A DNA stretch of 64,000 nucleotides from Tepidiphilus margaritifer DSM 15129 (GTDB taxonomy: Bacteria; Pseudomonadota; Gammaproteobacteria; Burkholderiales; Rhodocyclaceae): contig NZ_KE384397.1 in the NCBI RefSeq assembly GCF_000425565.1, positions 155,746 to 219,745 of the forward strand, given 5' to 3'. The notes beneath the pieces were generated by a model, which was given only the letters and a program-made list of their open reading frames with translations, was not told where the DNA came from and searched no databases. The position numbers and the translations under genes were made by a program. Below, piece after piece: positions 39,553-48,161 of the stretch (within the stretch, counting starts at the first letter, position 1; each line of letters starts with the position of its first letter).

Positions 39553-40822
39553 ACGTTGTGCCGTGATCGGCATCCTCGACGACGGTTGGGAAGGTCTGGG
39601 AGAGGAGTCCCGCCGCTGCCTGCACGAGGCCGAACTCGTGATCGGCGCGGAGCGCACCCTCGCCCTCGTGCGCCCGCACCTGCCGGAAGGTCGCGAATGG
39701 CGCGCGCTCGACGGCGCTTTGGCCGAAGTGCCGCGCTGGGTGGAAGAGGCGCTCGGCAGGGGGCGGAAAGTGGCGGTGCTCGCCACGGGCGATCCGCTGT
39801 GCCACGGCCTGGCCCCGTGGTTGATCGCCCGCCTGGGGGAGACGCGGGTGGCGGTGTTGCCGGCCGTCTCGACCCTGCAGCTCGCCTTTGCCCGTTGGAA
39901 GCTGCCGTGGCAGGAGGTGCGCATCGCCAGTTGCCATGCGCGCGACGCGGGCGACTGGTCTTTTGCGGCGGGTCCGGGGCATCCGCTGTCGCCGGTACTG
40001 CGCGCCGTGGCCCAGGCGAGGCGTGTGGCGGTCTTCACCAGCCCGGAGAACGGTCCGGCACGCATCGCCCGCGCCCTCATCGACTGCGGCTATGGCGAAG
40101 AGATACGGATGCGGGTGGCGAGCCGTTTGCTGCTCGCCGACGAGGCGCTCTTCGGGCCGCTCACGCCGCAAGAAGCGGCGCGAAGGGAGTTTCCCGATCC
40201 CAACGTGGTGCTCATCGAGCGCCACGGCGGGGAAGCGCCGCTCTTCGGCCTGGAAGACGCGGAATACGCCCAGCGGGCGCCGGAGAAGGGGCTCATCACC
40301 AAGCAGGAAGCGCGGGCGTTGTCGCTGGCGAAGCTCCGGTTGCGACCCGATGCCTGCGTCTGGGACATCGGCGCGGGGTCCGGTTCGGTGGGGCTGGAGT
40401 GCGCCCGTCTGTGCCCCGAGGGGGAAGTGTGGGCGATCGAGAAGAACGCCGCCGAGGTGGCCAATGCCCGCGAGAACGCCCGCCGCCTGCGCGTGGCCAA
40501 CTACGTCCTCGTCGAGGGACGGGCGCCGCGGGGTCTGGACGCGTGGCCGGCGCCGGATGCGGTGTTCATCGGCGGATCGGGCGGAGAGCTGCCCGAGCTG
40601 ATCGCGCTCGCGCTCGCACGGCTCAAGGACGGCGGCCGCCTGGTGATGAACTTCGTGACGCTGGAGAATCTCGCTACCGCGATAGCGGCGGTGCGTTCCT
40701 CGGGTTTTCCCTGGGAGGTGGTGCAGCTGCAGGCGAGCCGCAGCAAACCCATCCTCGACATGCACCGGCTCGCCGCGCAGAACCCGGTGTGGATCGTGAC
40801 CGTGGCCAAGGAGGGAGAATGA
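39539..40822 (+). CDS. cbiET: CbiE-CbiT fusion, cobalt-precorrin-7/6B methyltransferase and decarboxylase
   Basis: A 427-residue two-domain protein. Residues about 1-215 form the CbiE (C5-methyltransferase) domain; about 235-427 form the CbiT domain (C15-methyltransferase/decarboxylase) with the SAM loop VWDIGAGSGSVGLE and the join GLITKQEARALSLAKLRL typical of CbiT. The same fusion is called CobL in aerobic pathways. Here it sits among CbiD, CbiG and CbiX, so it serves the cobalt pathway. Start overlaps cbiD by 14 bases. Confidence 0.93.
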   Translation: MNVPERCAVIGILDDGWEGLGEESRRCLHEAELVIGAERTLALVRPHLPEGREWRALDGALAEVPRWVEEALGRGRKVAVLATGDPLCHGLAPWLIARLGETRVAVLPAVSTLQLAFARWKLPWQEVRIASCHARDAGDWSFAAGPGHPLSPVLRAVAQARRVAVFTSPENGPARIARALIDCGYGEEIRMRVASRLLLADEALFGPLTPQEAARREFPDPNVVLIERHGGEAPLFGLEDAEYAQRAPEKGLITKQEARALSLAKLRLRPDACVWDIGAGSGSVGLECARLCPEGEVWAIEKNAAEVANARENARRLRVANYVLVEGRAPRGLDAWPAPDAVFIGGSGGELPELIALALARLKDGGRLVMNFVTLENLATAIAAVRSSGFPWEVVQLQASRSKPILDMHRLAAQNPVWIVTVAKEGE

Positions 40823-41580
40823 AACTCACCGGTGTTTCGCTCGGCCCGGGCGATCCGGGCCTCATCACCCGGCGTGCCTGGGAGGCGCTCACGAGCGACG
40901 CTCGCTGGCTCTATCCGGTGAAGCGAAGCGGCGGCGAATCTTACGCCCTCGACATCGTGCGCCGCGCGGGCCTCGCCGTGCCCGAAGACGCCGTGCCCCT
41001 CGTCTTCCCCATGACGCGCCAAGCGGAAGTGCTCGAGCGCGCTTGGCAGCGGGCGGCGCAGCAAGTGATCGAGCTGGCGCGGGAGACGTCCGAATTCGTC
41101 TTCCTGGTGGAGGGGGACGCCTCTACGTTCGCCACGTTCGGGCATCTGGCCCGTACGCTCAAGGCGCACGCACCGGGCTGCACGATCGAAACCGTCGCCG
41201 GCGTCCCTTCTTTCCTCGCCGCGGCCGCCGCGGCCGGCGTGCCGTTCGCCGAGGAGGACGATCGGGTGGCCGTGATTCCGGCCGCCTACGGCATCGGCGT
41301 GATCGATCATCTGCTCGACGAGTTCGACACCGTGGTGCTGCTCAAGGTCAAACCCCTGCTCGACGAGATCCTGACGCTCCTTGCCCGCCGTGACTTGCTC
41401 GGGCAGACGTTTTTTTGCGAGAAAGTCGGTGCGCCCGAGCAGCGTCTCGTCCGGGACGTGGCCACGCTCACGGGAGAAAAAGTGAATTACCTCTCGCTCT
41501 TGATCGTGCGCCAGCAGGGTTTGCCGCGTGGCGAGCTGCGGCGCGGTTGCCGCAAGAAACCGCTGGAGGTGCCGTCATGA
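40819..41580 (+). CDS. cbiL: Cobalt-factor II C20-methyltransferase CbiL
   Basis: Methylates C20 of cobalt-factor II. The 253-residue protein has the methylase start LTGVSLGPGDPGLITRRAWEAL (about 3-24), VEGDASTFATFGHL and ETVAGVPSFLAAAA, closest to CbiL/CobI. The ATG at 40819 follows AGGGAG and overlaps the cbiET stop. It is carried in a much longer open frame that is out of register with the fused gene upstream. Confidence 0.92.
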   Translation: MKLTGVSLGPGDPGLITRRAWEALTSDARWLYPVKRSGGESYALDIVRRAGLAVPEDAVPLVFPMTRQAEVLERAWQRAAQQVIELARETSEFVFLVEGDASTFATFGHLARTLKAHAPGCTIETVAGVPSFLAAAAAAGVPFAEEDDRVAVIPAAYGIGVIDHLLDEFDTVVLLKVKPLLDEILTLLARRDLLGQTFFCEKVGAPEQRLVRDVATLTGEKVNYLSLLIVRQQGLPRGELRRGCRKKPLEVPS

Positions 41581-42317
41581 GATGCGCGGTGGTGGCGATC
41601 ACCAAACACGGCCTCGCGCTGGCGGGCAGGGTGGCGGCGGCGCTGCCCGGCGCCCGGGTTTTCGCTCCGGCCAAATTCGCCGAACTGGCGCAGCGGGCGG
41701 CTCCAGGCAGGGCGCAGTGCTACGAGGGCAAGACGGGCGAGCAGATCCCGGCGCTCTTTGCCGCCTTCGATGCGATCGTGGCCATCGTCTCGCTGGGGGC
41801 GGTGGTGCGGCTCATCGCGCCGCATCTGCGCGACAAGGAGCAGGATCCGGCGGTGGTGGTGCTCGACGAGGCAGGGCGTTTCGTCATTCCCGTGCTCTCG
41901 GGGCATCTGGGCGGGGCGAATGCGCTCGCCGGGCATCTGGCGCTCGCGCTGGGGGCTACGGCCGTGCTCACCACGGCATCGGATTCCCGCGAAACCCTGT
42001 GCGTCGATCTGCTCGGGCGCGAGCTTGGCTGGCGCTTCGAGGCGAGCCACGACGAGATCGTGCACTGCAGCGCCGCCGTGGTCAACGACGAGCCGGTGGC
42101 CTTGGTGCAGGAAGCGGGTAGTACCGACTGGTGGCGCGGCCACGCCAACGGGCGCAGCGGCCCGCTGCCGGAGAACCTCGTCAGGCTCGATCGGCTGGAG
42201 GAGGCCGATCCGAACCGATATGCTGCCCTGCTGTGGATCACCCGCGAAGGGCGCGCCGAGGATCACCCTCGGTGGGCCGGGCGGCGTGTGATCTATCGTC
42301 CGCCGGAGGAATCATGA
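41577..42317 (+). CDS. cbiG: Cobalt-precorrin-5A hydrolase CbiG, N-terminal and core domains
   Basis: Opens the ring lactone of cobalt-precorrin-5A, releasing acetaldehyde. The 246-residue protein has the CbiG N-terminal domain (VVAITKHGLALAGRVAAAL) and core (VAIVSLGAVVRLIAPHL, VIPVLSGHLGGANALA, TASDSRET) but stops before the usual C-terminal domain. That domain is the separate next gene, which overlaps by four bases. CbiG is more often one chain of about 330-350 residues. Confidence 0.9.
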   Translation: MRCAVVAITKHGLALAGRVAAALPGARVFAPAKFAELAQRAAPGRAQCYEGKTGEQIPALFAAFDAIVAIVSLGAVVRLIAPHLRDKEQDPAVVVLDEAGRFVIPVLSGHLGGANALAGHLALALGATAVLTTASDSRETLCVDLLGRELGWRFEASHDEIVHCSAAVVNDEPVALVQEAGSTDWWRGHANGRSGPLPENLVRLDRLEEADPNRYAALLWITREGRAEDHPRWAGRRVIYRPPEES

Positions 42318-42706
42318 AAGTTGCCGTGGGAATCGGCTGCGATCGCGGTACCTCGCTCGCCACGCTGGAGGCGGCGCTTTCGCAGGCGCTTGCAGAAGCT
42401 GGCCTTTCGTCCGAGGCGATCGTTCTCCTTGCCAGCATCACCCTCAAGGCCGACGAGCCGGGCCTGCTTGCCCTTGCCGCGCGTCTCTCCCGTCCGCTGC
42501 GCTTCTATTCCCCCGAGGAACTGGCGGCAGTGCCGGTGCCGCACCCTTCCGAAGTCGTGCGCCGCCACACCGGCACGCCTTCGGTGGCCGAGGCGGCGGC
42601 GCTGCTCGCCGCCGGCGCCGGCATGGAAGCCCTGATCGTGGAAAAACACCGATACCGCGGCCCCGACGGCCGCAACGCCACCGTCTCGATCGCGAGGATG
42701 TCATGA
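42314..42706 (+). CDS. CobE/CbiG C-terminal domain protein
   Basis: A 130-residue protein matching the CobE/GbiG C-terminal domain: VAVGIGCDRGTSLATLEAALSQAL (about 3-26), LASITLKADEPGLLALA, TGTPSVAEAAALLAAGA and VEKHRYRG. It lies directly behind the truncated CbiG with an ATGA overlap, so the two chains probably act together as a split CbiG. CobE in aerobic pathways is a stand-alone version of the same domain with uncertain role. Confidence 0.85.
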   Translation: MKVAVGIGCDRGTSLATLEAALSQALAEAGLSSEAIVLLASITLKADEPGLLALAARLSRPLRFYSPEELAAVPVPHPSEVVRRHTGTPSVAEAAALLAAGAGMEALIVEKHRYRGPDGRNATVSIARMS

Positions 42707-43662
42707 ACGGAACCGAGGCCGCCGCGCGCGGCAAGATCTTCCTGGTGGGCATCGGCCCCGGCAGCGAGGCGCACATGAGCGCCCGAGCGCGGCAGGCCAT
42801 CGCCGAGGCCGACACCGTGATCGGCTACGTCACCTACGTCCGCCTGGTGGCGCCGCTCCTCGAAGGCAAGGAGGTGATCCGCAAGTCGATGACCGAGGAG
42901 CTCGACCGGGCGGTGGAGGCGCTCGAGCGTGCCCGCCAGGGCAAGACGGTGGCGCTCATCTCGTCGGGCGACGCCGGGGTCTACGGCATGGCCGGGCCGA
43001 CTTTCGAGGTGCTCTTCGCCGCCGGATGGCAGCCCGAGGGCGACGTGGCGGTGGAGATCGTCCCGGGCGCCTCGGCCATCAACGCCTGCGCCGCCCTGGT
43101 GGGCGCGCCGCTCACGCACGATTTCTGCGCCATTTCGCTCTCCGACCTGCTTACCCCCTGGCCGGTGATCGCCCGGCGGCTCGAGGCTGCTGCCGCCGCC
43201 GATTTCGTCGTCGCCCTCTATAATCCCAAGAGCGGACGGCGCACGAGGCACATCGTCGAGGCCCAACGGCTGCTATTGCGCCATCGCGCGCCCGATACGC
43301 CGGTCGCCATCGTCAAATCCGCCTACCGGCCCAAACAGCGCATCGAACTGACGACGCTCGAGCGCATGGCCGAGGCCGAGATCGGCATGCTCTCGACGGT
43401 GCTGGTGGGCAATTCCCGCACCTTCGTGCGCCACGGCCTGATGGTGACGCCGCGCGGCTATGGCGAGAAATACGTCCTGGAAGAGGGCGAACGCCAGGCG
43501 CGCGACGGCGAGCAGGCCGGCCGTTCCCTCTCGAGCGGCCTCGAAGGCTGGCTGCGCGAGATCCGCGCAAGCGGCGAGAGCCCGGCGAGCCTCGCACGGC
43601 GCTACGCCCTGCCGGAAGACTATCTCGCCGCCCTGCTCGCCGAGGAAGATGCCGATGACTGA
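42703..43662 (+). CDS. cbiH: Cobalt-precorrin-3 C17-methyltransferase CbiH
   Basis: Performs C17 methylation with ring contraction. The 319-residue protein has GKIFLVGIGPGSEAHMSARARQAI (about 10-33), VIGYVTYVRLV, ISSGDAGVYGMAGP, VPGASAINACAALVGAPLTHDFCAISLSDLLTPW and LYNPKSGRRTRHI, the CbiH/CobJ pattern. The last 60 or so residues (after EKYVLEEGER) are a variable extension beyond the usual 240-residue core. ATGA overlap with the preceding gene. Confidence 0.93.
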   Translation: MNGTEAAARGKIFLVGIGPGSEAHMSARARQAIAEADTVIGYVTYVRLVAPLLEGKEVIRKSMTEELDRAVEALERARQGKTVALISSGDAGVYGMAGPTFEVLFAAGWQPEGDVAVEIVPGASAINACAALVGAPLTHDFCAISLSDLLTPWPVIARRLEAAAAADFVVALYNPKSGRRTRHIVEAQRLLLRHRAPDTPVAIVKSAYRPKQRIELTTLERMAEAEIGMLSTVLVGNSRTFVRHGLMVTPRGYGEKYVLEEGERQARDGEQAGRSLSSGLEGWLREIRASGESPASLARRYALPEDYLAALLAEEDADD

Positions 43663-44257
43663 AGAAGACACGGCGCGCCATCGCGCCCGCATGCAGCGCA
43701 AAAAAGCGGTGATCGAGGAGCGCATCGCCCGGGCCTCGCTCGAGCGCGGAGTCTTTCTGCTCCACACCGGCAACGGCAAGGGAAAATCGAGCGCTGCGTT
43801 CGGTATGCTCGCCCGCGCCCTGGGGCACGGGATGAACGCCGTCGTCGTACAGTTCGTCAAGAGTCGCTCCGACACCGGCGAGGAAGCCTTCTTCCGCCGC
43901 CATCCGGCGGTGCGCTGGTACGTGATGGGCGAGGGATTCACCTGGGAGACGCAGGACCCGGCGCGCGACGCAGCCGCCGCCTGCGCCGCCTGGGAAACGG
44001 CCCGCGCCGCGCTTGCCGATCCCGGCGTGGCGCTCGTGATCCTCGACGAGCTCACCTATGCCTTCAAGTACCGCTGGCTCGACCTGGAAGAGGCGCTGGC
44101 GGTGTTTCGCGCGCGCCCGTTTCATCAGCACCTCATCGTCACTGGCCGTGCTGCGCCGGCGGCGTTGGTCGAAGCGGCCGACACCGTCACCGAGATGGGG
44201 CTCGTCAAACACGCTTTCCAGGCGGGGGTGAAGGCCATGCCGGGGATCGAATGGTGA
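43655..44257 (+). CDS. cobO: Corrinoid adenosyltransferase (CobO/BtuR type)
   Basis: Adds the 5'-deoxyadenosyl group to reduced corrinoids. The 200-residue protein has the P-loop HTGNGKGKSSAAFGMLARALGHG (about 39-61), VVQFVKS, and LVILDELTYAFKYRWLDLEE, as in CobO/BtuR. The ATG at 43655 is preferred to one six bases earlier because of spacing from GAGGAAG. Overlaps the cbiH stop by eight bases. Confidence 0.92.
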   Translation: MTEEDTARHRARMQRKKAVIEERIARASLERGVFLLHTGNGKGKSSAAFGMLARALGHGMNAVVVQFVKSRSDTGEEAFFRRHPAVRWYVMGEGFTWETQDPARDAAAACAAWETARAALADPGVALVILDELTYAFKYRWLDLEEALAVFRARPFHQHLIVTGRAAPAALVEAADTVTEMGLVKHAFQAGVKAMPGIEW

Positions 44258-45567
44258 ACTGTCCCGCCTGGCTCGTCGCCGCGCCGGCTTCCGGCCACGG
44301 CAAGACCACCGTGGTAGCGGCGCTCGCGCGCTGGCACACGCGCCAGGGGCGACGGGTGCGCGTGTTCAAATGCGGGCCGGATTTTCTCGATCCGCAGATC
44401 CACGAACTCGCCTCGGGTGCGCCTTGCGAGACGATCGACTTTCGCATGGCCGGGGAAGAAGATGCCCGCTGGCGCCTCGCGCGTGCGGCACGGCACGCCG
44501 ATCTCCTCCTCGTCGAAGGCGTGATGGGGTTGCACGACGGCGAGCCCAGCGCCGCCGAACTCGCGCGTCGCCTGCATCTTCCCATCCTGCTCGTCATCGA
44601 TGCGAGCGCCATGGCCGGCAGTTTCGGCGCCGTGGCCTGGGGATTGAAGCACTACCGCGAAGGGGCACCGATCACCCACGTGCTCGCCAACCGCATCGGC
44701 AGCCCCATGCACGCGCGGCTGTGCCGCGACACGCTGCCCGAGGACATCGCCTGGGCGGGGTATTTGCCGCGCGACGAGGCGATGACTCTTCCCGAGCGCC
44801 ATTTGGGGCTCCTGCCTGCCGCCGAGATCGTCGACCTGGAAACGCGACTGGATCGCATGGCCGAGGCCATCGGCCAGACCGAGGCCGCAGCGCTGCCGCC
44901 GCCGGTCGCCTTTCTGCCGGCAGATGCCCCATCGTCCCTTCCGCCGCTCCTCGCCGGCCAGACGGTGGCGGTGGCGCGCGATGCCGCTTTTTGTTTCCTT
45001 TATCCAGCGAACCTTGAGACCCTGCACGCGCTCGGGGCCCACACGGTCTTCTTCTCCCCGCTCGCGGACTCCGCCCTGCCGCCGTGCGATGCCGTCTGGT
45101 TGCCCGGTGGTTACCCCGAGCTGCACGCGGCGGCGATCGCCGCCAATCGCCCGATGGCCGCGGCACTCGCCGCCCACGTGCAGGCGGGCAAGGCAGTACT
45201 CGCCGAGTGCGGCGGCATGATCGCCTGCGCCGAGACCCTCGTCGATGTCGCGGGCCGGTCCTGGCCGATGTTCGGTCTGATTCCAGGCCAGGCGCGCATG
45301 CAATCGAGGCTCGCCGGCCTCGGCGTGCTGGAAGGGGATCTCCCCGAGGGGCGCCTCACCGGCCACACCTTCCACTACTCCACGTTCGAGACGACGCTCG
45401 CGCCGCTCACCCTTGCGCGCAAGACCCGCGGCACCGGTGGCGAGGCGATTTACCGTCACGGTCGGCTCACGGCGAGCTACATGCACTTCTATTTTCCGTC
45501 GAACCCGGTGGCGACGGCGGCACTTTTTGGATCGATGACCGACTCCACGACGTGGAGAGCGATATGA
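44251..45567 (+). CDS. cbiA: Cobyrinate a,c-diamide synthase CbiA
   Basis: Amidates the a and c side chains of cobyrinate with glutamine and ATP. The 438-residue protein has an N-terminal P-loop domain (APASGHGKTTVVAALARWH) with VFKCGPDFLDP and LVEGVMGLHDG, and a C-terminal glutaminase with WLPGGYPELHAAA, the nucleophile in AECGGM, and HTFHYSTFE. Start is ATG GTG at 44251/44254, overlapping cobO. cobQ/cbiP, cobB-independent later steps and cbiB are not seen in this window. Confidence 0.92.
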   Translation: MVNCPAWLVAAPASGHGKTTVVAALARWHTRQGRRVRVFKCGPDFLDPQIHELASGAPCETIDFRMAGEEDARWRLARAARHADLLLVEGVMGLHDGEPSAAELARRLHLPILLVIDASAMAGSFGAVAWGLKHYREGAPITHVLANRIGSPMHARLCRDTLPEDIAWAGYLPRDEAMTLPERHLGLLPAAEIVDLETRLDRMAEAIGQTEAAALPPPVAFLPADAPSSLPPLLAGQTVAVARDAAFCFLYPANLETLHALGAHTVFFSPLADSALPPCDAVWLPGGYPELHAAAIAANRPMAAALAAHVQAGKAVLAECGGMIACAETLVDVAGRSWPMFGLIPGQARMQSRLAGLGVLEGDLPEGRLTGHTFHYSTFETTLAPLTLARKTRGTGGEAIYRHGRLTASYMHFYFPSNPVATAALFGSMTDSTTWRAI

Positions 45568-46271
45568 GCTTTCCTTTTCCGCCTTCCCCTCATCGCTTTC
45601 CCGAGGCGGAGCGCGAGGCGGTGTACCGCGCCATTGCCGAGCGTCGCGACATGCGCCATTTTCTACCCGACCCGGTCGATCCCGAAATTCTGCACCGGCT
45701 GCTGTGGGTGGCGCATCAGGCGCCCAGCGTGGGTTACATGCAGCCTTGGCGTTTTCTGCGCATCACCGACCGTGCTTTGCGGCAAGCGATCCATCGCCTG
45801 GTCGAGGAAGAGCGCCAAGCGACGGCCCGGGCCATGGGCGAGCGGAGTGAGGAATTCCTGCGCCTCAAGGTGGAAGGGATCCTCGAAGCCGCCGAGATCT
45901 TCGTCGTTGCCCTTGCTCCGGGGCGGGAGCGGCATGTATTCGGTCGGCGGACCCTGCCGGAGATGGACGTGGCTTCACTATCCTGTGCGATCCAGAACCT
46001 ATGGCTCGCAGCCCGTGCCGAAGGGTTGGGGATGGGCTGGGTGTCGCTATTCGACCCGCAGCGTTTGGCGAATTTGTTGCGGATGCCGGAAGGGGCCAAA
46101 CCCATGGCCATACTTTGCCTCGGCCATGTGGCCTCTTTCTATCCGCGGCCGATGCTGGAAGAAGTCCATTGGGCCAGCCGACGCCCACTTGCCGAAGTAT
46201 TCGCCGAGAATTTCTGGCCAAGCGAGGCTGCCGGCTGGAACGATGATGAGGAGGTCACAACTCCCCGGTGA
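45564..46271 (+). CDS. bluB: 5,6-dimethylbenzimidazole synthase BluB
   Basis: Oxygen-dependent flavin destructase that makes the lower ligand of B12 from FMNH2. The 235-residue nitroreductase-fold protein has [24 protein letters not shown] (about 20-43), [15 protein letters not shown] and [17 protein letters not shown], matching BluB. Its pairing with an oxygen-independent corrin pathway suggests B12 is made under at least microaerobic conditions. Start overlaps the cbiA stop (ATGA); the end overlaps the convergent tautomerase by 17 bases. Confidence 0.92.
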   Translation: MSFPFPPSPHRFPEAEREAVYRAIAERRDMRHFLPDPVDPEILHRLLWVAHQAPSVGYMQPWRFLRITDRALRQAIHRLVEEERQATARAMGERSEEFLRLKVEGILEAAEIFVVALAPGRERHVFGRRTLPEMDVASLSCAIQNLWLAARAEGLGMGWVSLFDPQRLANLLRMPEGAKPMAILCLGHVASFYPRPMLEEVHWASRRPLAEVFAENFWPSEAAGWNDDEEVTTPR

Positions 46272-46644
46272 GAAACTGCGCCCGGCCCCGCCCGAAGGAC
46301 CAGTCGGCATCGCCGTTTTCCACGATGGAGACGATGAGGTCGTCGGGCGACAGGCCACAGCGTTCTTCGAGGTAGCGGGCGAGGAGGCGGTAGAAAGCGA
46401 CTTTCTTTTCCTCACTACGGCGGCGTGATACCACGGTGAGCAGGACCACCCGCGATGAACGCGGGTAACCCAGGCCCGTGTCTTCGAGCACCAATTCTCC
46501 AGGGCGGTGCTGCGTCACACACTGGTAGCGATCCCGTTCGGGGACGCCGAAGGCTTCGACCATGGCGCGGTGGGCAGCGTCGAGGAGGGTGCGCAGTTCT
46601 TCTTCGCTGCGCCCTTCGATGAGATCGAACTTGAGCAAGGGCAT
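46255..46644 (-). CDS. Tautomerase-superfamily protein
   Basis: A 129-residue protein beginning [25 protein letters not shown]. Proline 2 would become the catalytic N-terminal base of the tautomerase fold. The length and the second half ([27 protein letters not shown]) fit the longer tautomerase_2 type rather than 62-residue 4-OT enzymes. The ATG at 46644 is chosen because it places proline at position 2; the open frame extends 26 codons further upstream. Substrate unknown. Convergent with bluB. Confidence 0.8.
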   Translation of the reverse strand: MPLLKFDLIEGRSEEELRTLLDAAHRAMVEAFGVPERDRYQCVTQHRPGELVLEDTGLGYPRSSRVVLLTVVSRRRSEEKKVAFYRLLARYLEERCGLSPDDLIVSIVENGDADWSFGRGRAQFLTGEL

Positions 46645-46763
46645 GAAAAATTCCTTGAGGAAGTAGGGGATTGGGCCCATAGGGGGCAGGTCGATTCTAG
46701 TCGTCGCGGGAAAAAGCGCCAAGCGGTTACAATCTTGGGACTTTTCCGCTCGGCTCGGGAGCC

Positions 46764-47663
46764 ATGAAACCCATCGTTCGCGCCACCCTCATCGGAGCGA
46801 GCGCCATCGCCCTGTGGGGGACGCTCGCGCCGCTCACGGCGCTCACCGGCGGGCGCATCCCGCCGTTTCAGCTGCTCGCGACCAGCTTCACCCTGGCGTT
46901 CGTCCTCATGCTGCTGCGCTGGCGTCTGCAGGGTCACTGGGGTCTTGCCTTGGCGCGCCAGCCGCTTGCCGCGTGGCTGCTGGGGGTGGGCGGGCTCTTC
47001 GGTTACCACGCCTGTTATTTCGCCGCCATGCAGCGGGCGCCCGCGGTGCAAGTGAGCCTCATCGCCTATCTGTGGCCGCTGCTGATCGTGCTCTTTGCCG
47101 CCTTGCTGCCGGGCGAGCGCCTGCGGCTGCGTCACCTCGTCGGGGCGGCGCTGGCACTCGGCGGCGTGTGGGTGTTGCTCGGGGGCAACGCCGGTTTCGA
47201 TTCGACGTACGTGAGGGGCTATCTGCTCGCCGCTGCCTGCGCCCTCATCTGGTCGGCCTATTCCGTGCTCTCGCGTCTGTTGCCGCGCGTGCCGAGCGAG
47301 GCGGTGGGGTGGTTCTGCGGGGCGACGGCGCTCCTTGCCTGGATGGCGCACTTCGCTTGGGAGCCGACGGTATGGCCCGACGGGGCGATGGGCTGGTGCG
47401 CGCTGCTCGCCCTGGGGCTGGGTCCGGTGGGAGTGGCGTTCTTCACCTGGGATCATGGCGTCAAGCACGGGGACATCGCGCTGCTCGGGGTGCTCTCTTA
47501 CGCGGCTCCGCTCATCTCCGTGCTCTTGCTGATGATTCTGGGTTTGGCCGAACCCAGCGCGCGACTCGCTGCTGCGGCGCTGGCGATCGTGGGCGGCTCG
47601 CTGGTGGCGGGTTGGGAGCGCCGGTCACGCGTCGACGGTCGGGTCGGGGAGGAGGGCGCATGA
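46764..47663 (+). CDS. EamA/DMT-superfamily transporter
   Basis: A 299-residue inner-membrane protein with ten hydrophobic segments arranged as two EamA repeats. Landmarks are [41 protein letters not shown] (end of repeat 1) and [37 protein letters not shown] (end of repeat 2). It resembles aromatic or general amino-acid/metabolite exporters, but the substrate is not known. Overlaps the next gene by four bases. Confidence 0.85.
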   Translation: MKPIVRATLIGASAIALWGTLAPLTALTGGRIPPFQLLATSFTLAFVLMLLRWRLQGHWGLALARQPLAAWLLGVGGLFGYHACYFAAMQRAPAVQVSLIAYLWPLLIVLFAALLPGERLRLRHLVGAALALGGVWVLLGGNAGFDSTYVRGYLLAAACALIWSAYSVLSRLLPRVPSEAVGWFCGATALLAWMAHFAWEPTVWPDGAMGWCALLALGLGPVGVAFFTWDHGVKHGDIALLGVLSYAAPLISVLLLMILGLAEPSARLAAAALAIVGGSLVAGWERRSRVDGRVGEEGA

Positions 47664-48076
47664 AACGCATCACTTCCCCCGTGCTTTTTCCTTTGTTCGC
47701 GGCGGCGTGCTTCGGTTTTCTGGGGGTGGCCATGGGCGCGTTCGGGGCGCATGTGTTGCGGCCACGTCTTGCCGCCGCGCTCTACGAGAACGTGCAAACG
47801 GCGGTGTTTTACCAGTTCGTCCATGCCCTGGCGCTCTTCGCTCTGGGAGTGCTGGGGGCCGCGGGCTGGAGGCACCGGGCCTTGAGCCTCGCGGCGGGGC
47901 TGTGGACGGGCGGGGTGATCGCCTTCTGCGGCAGCCTCTACGCTTATGCCTTCACGCAATGGTGGCCGCTGGTGTGGGTGACACCGCTGGGCGGGATACT
48001 GCTGCTTGCCGGGTGGGCGAGTTTCGGCCTGGGCGTGATGCGTGCCGACGGCGCATCTGCGGCCGGGACGCGGTAA
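47660..48076 (+). CDS. DUF423 membrane protein
   Basis: A 138-residue protein with four hydrophobic helices and the DUF423 hallmarks GVAMGAFGAHVLRPRLAAALYENVQTAVFYQFVHALALFALG (about 23-64) and CGSLYAYAF...PLGG. These proteins (YgdD-like) are widespread inner-membrane proteins without assigned function. Translationally coupled to the transporter gene by an ATGA overlap. Confidence 0.85.
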   Translation: MKRITSPVLFPLFAAACFGFLGVAMGAFGAHVLRPRLAAALYENVQTAVFYQFVHALALFALGVLGAAGWRHRALSLAAGLWTGGVIAFCGSLYAYAFTQWWPLVWVTPLGGILLLAGWASFGLGVMRADGASAAGTR

Positions 48077-48161
48077 AATTCACAAAACCGTAACGATCCC
48101 CCTATTTTTGCGGCGTTTTTTCCAACCCTGCGCTCCCTTCTTGTCTCGAGGAACCGGTTTC

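Noticed and set aside
38062-40080. 672-codon open frame antisense to cbiC-cbiD-cbiET
   Set aside because: The plus-strand genes carry clear family motifs across the whole span; the antisense frame shows low-complexity composition only.
48077-48161. Pho box upstream of pstS
   Set aside because: No direct repeat resembling CTGTCAT with 11-base periodicity is present in the short leader.
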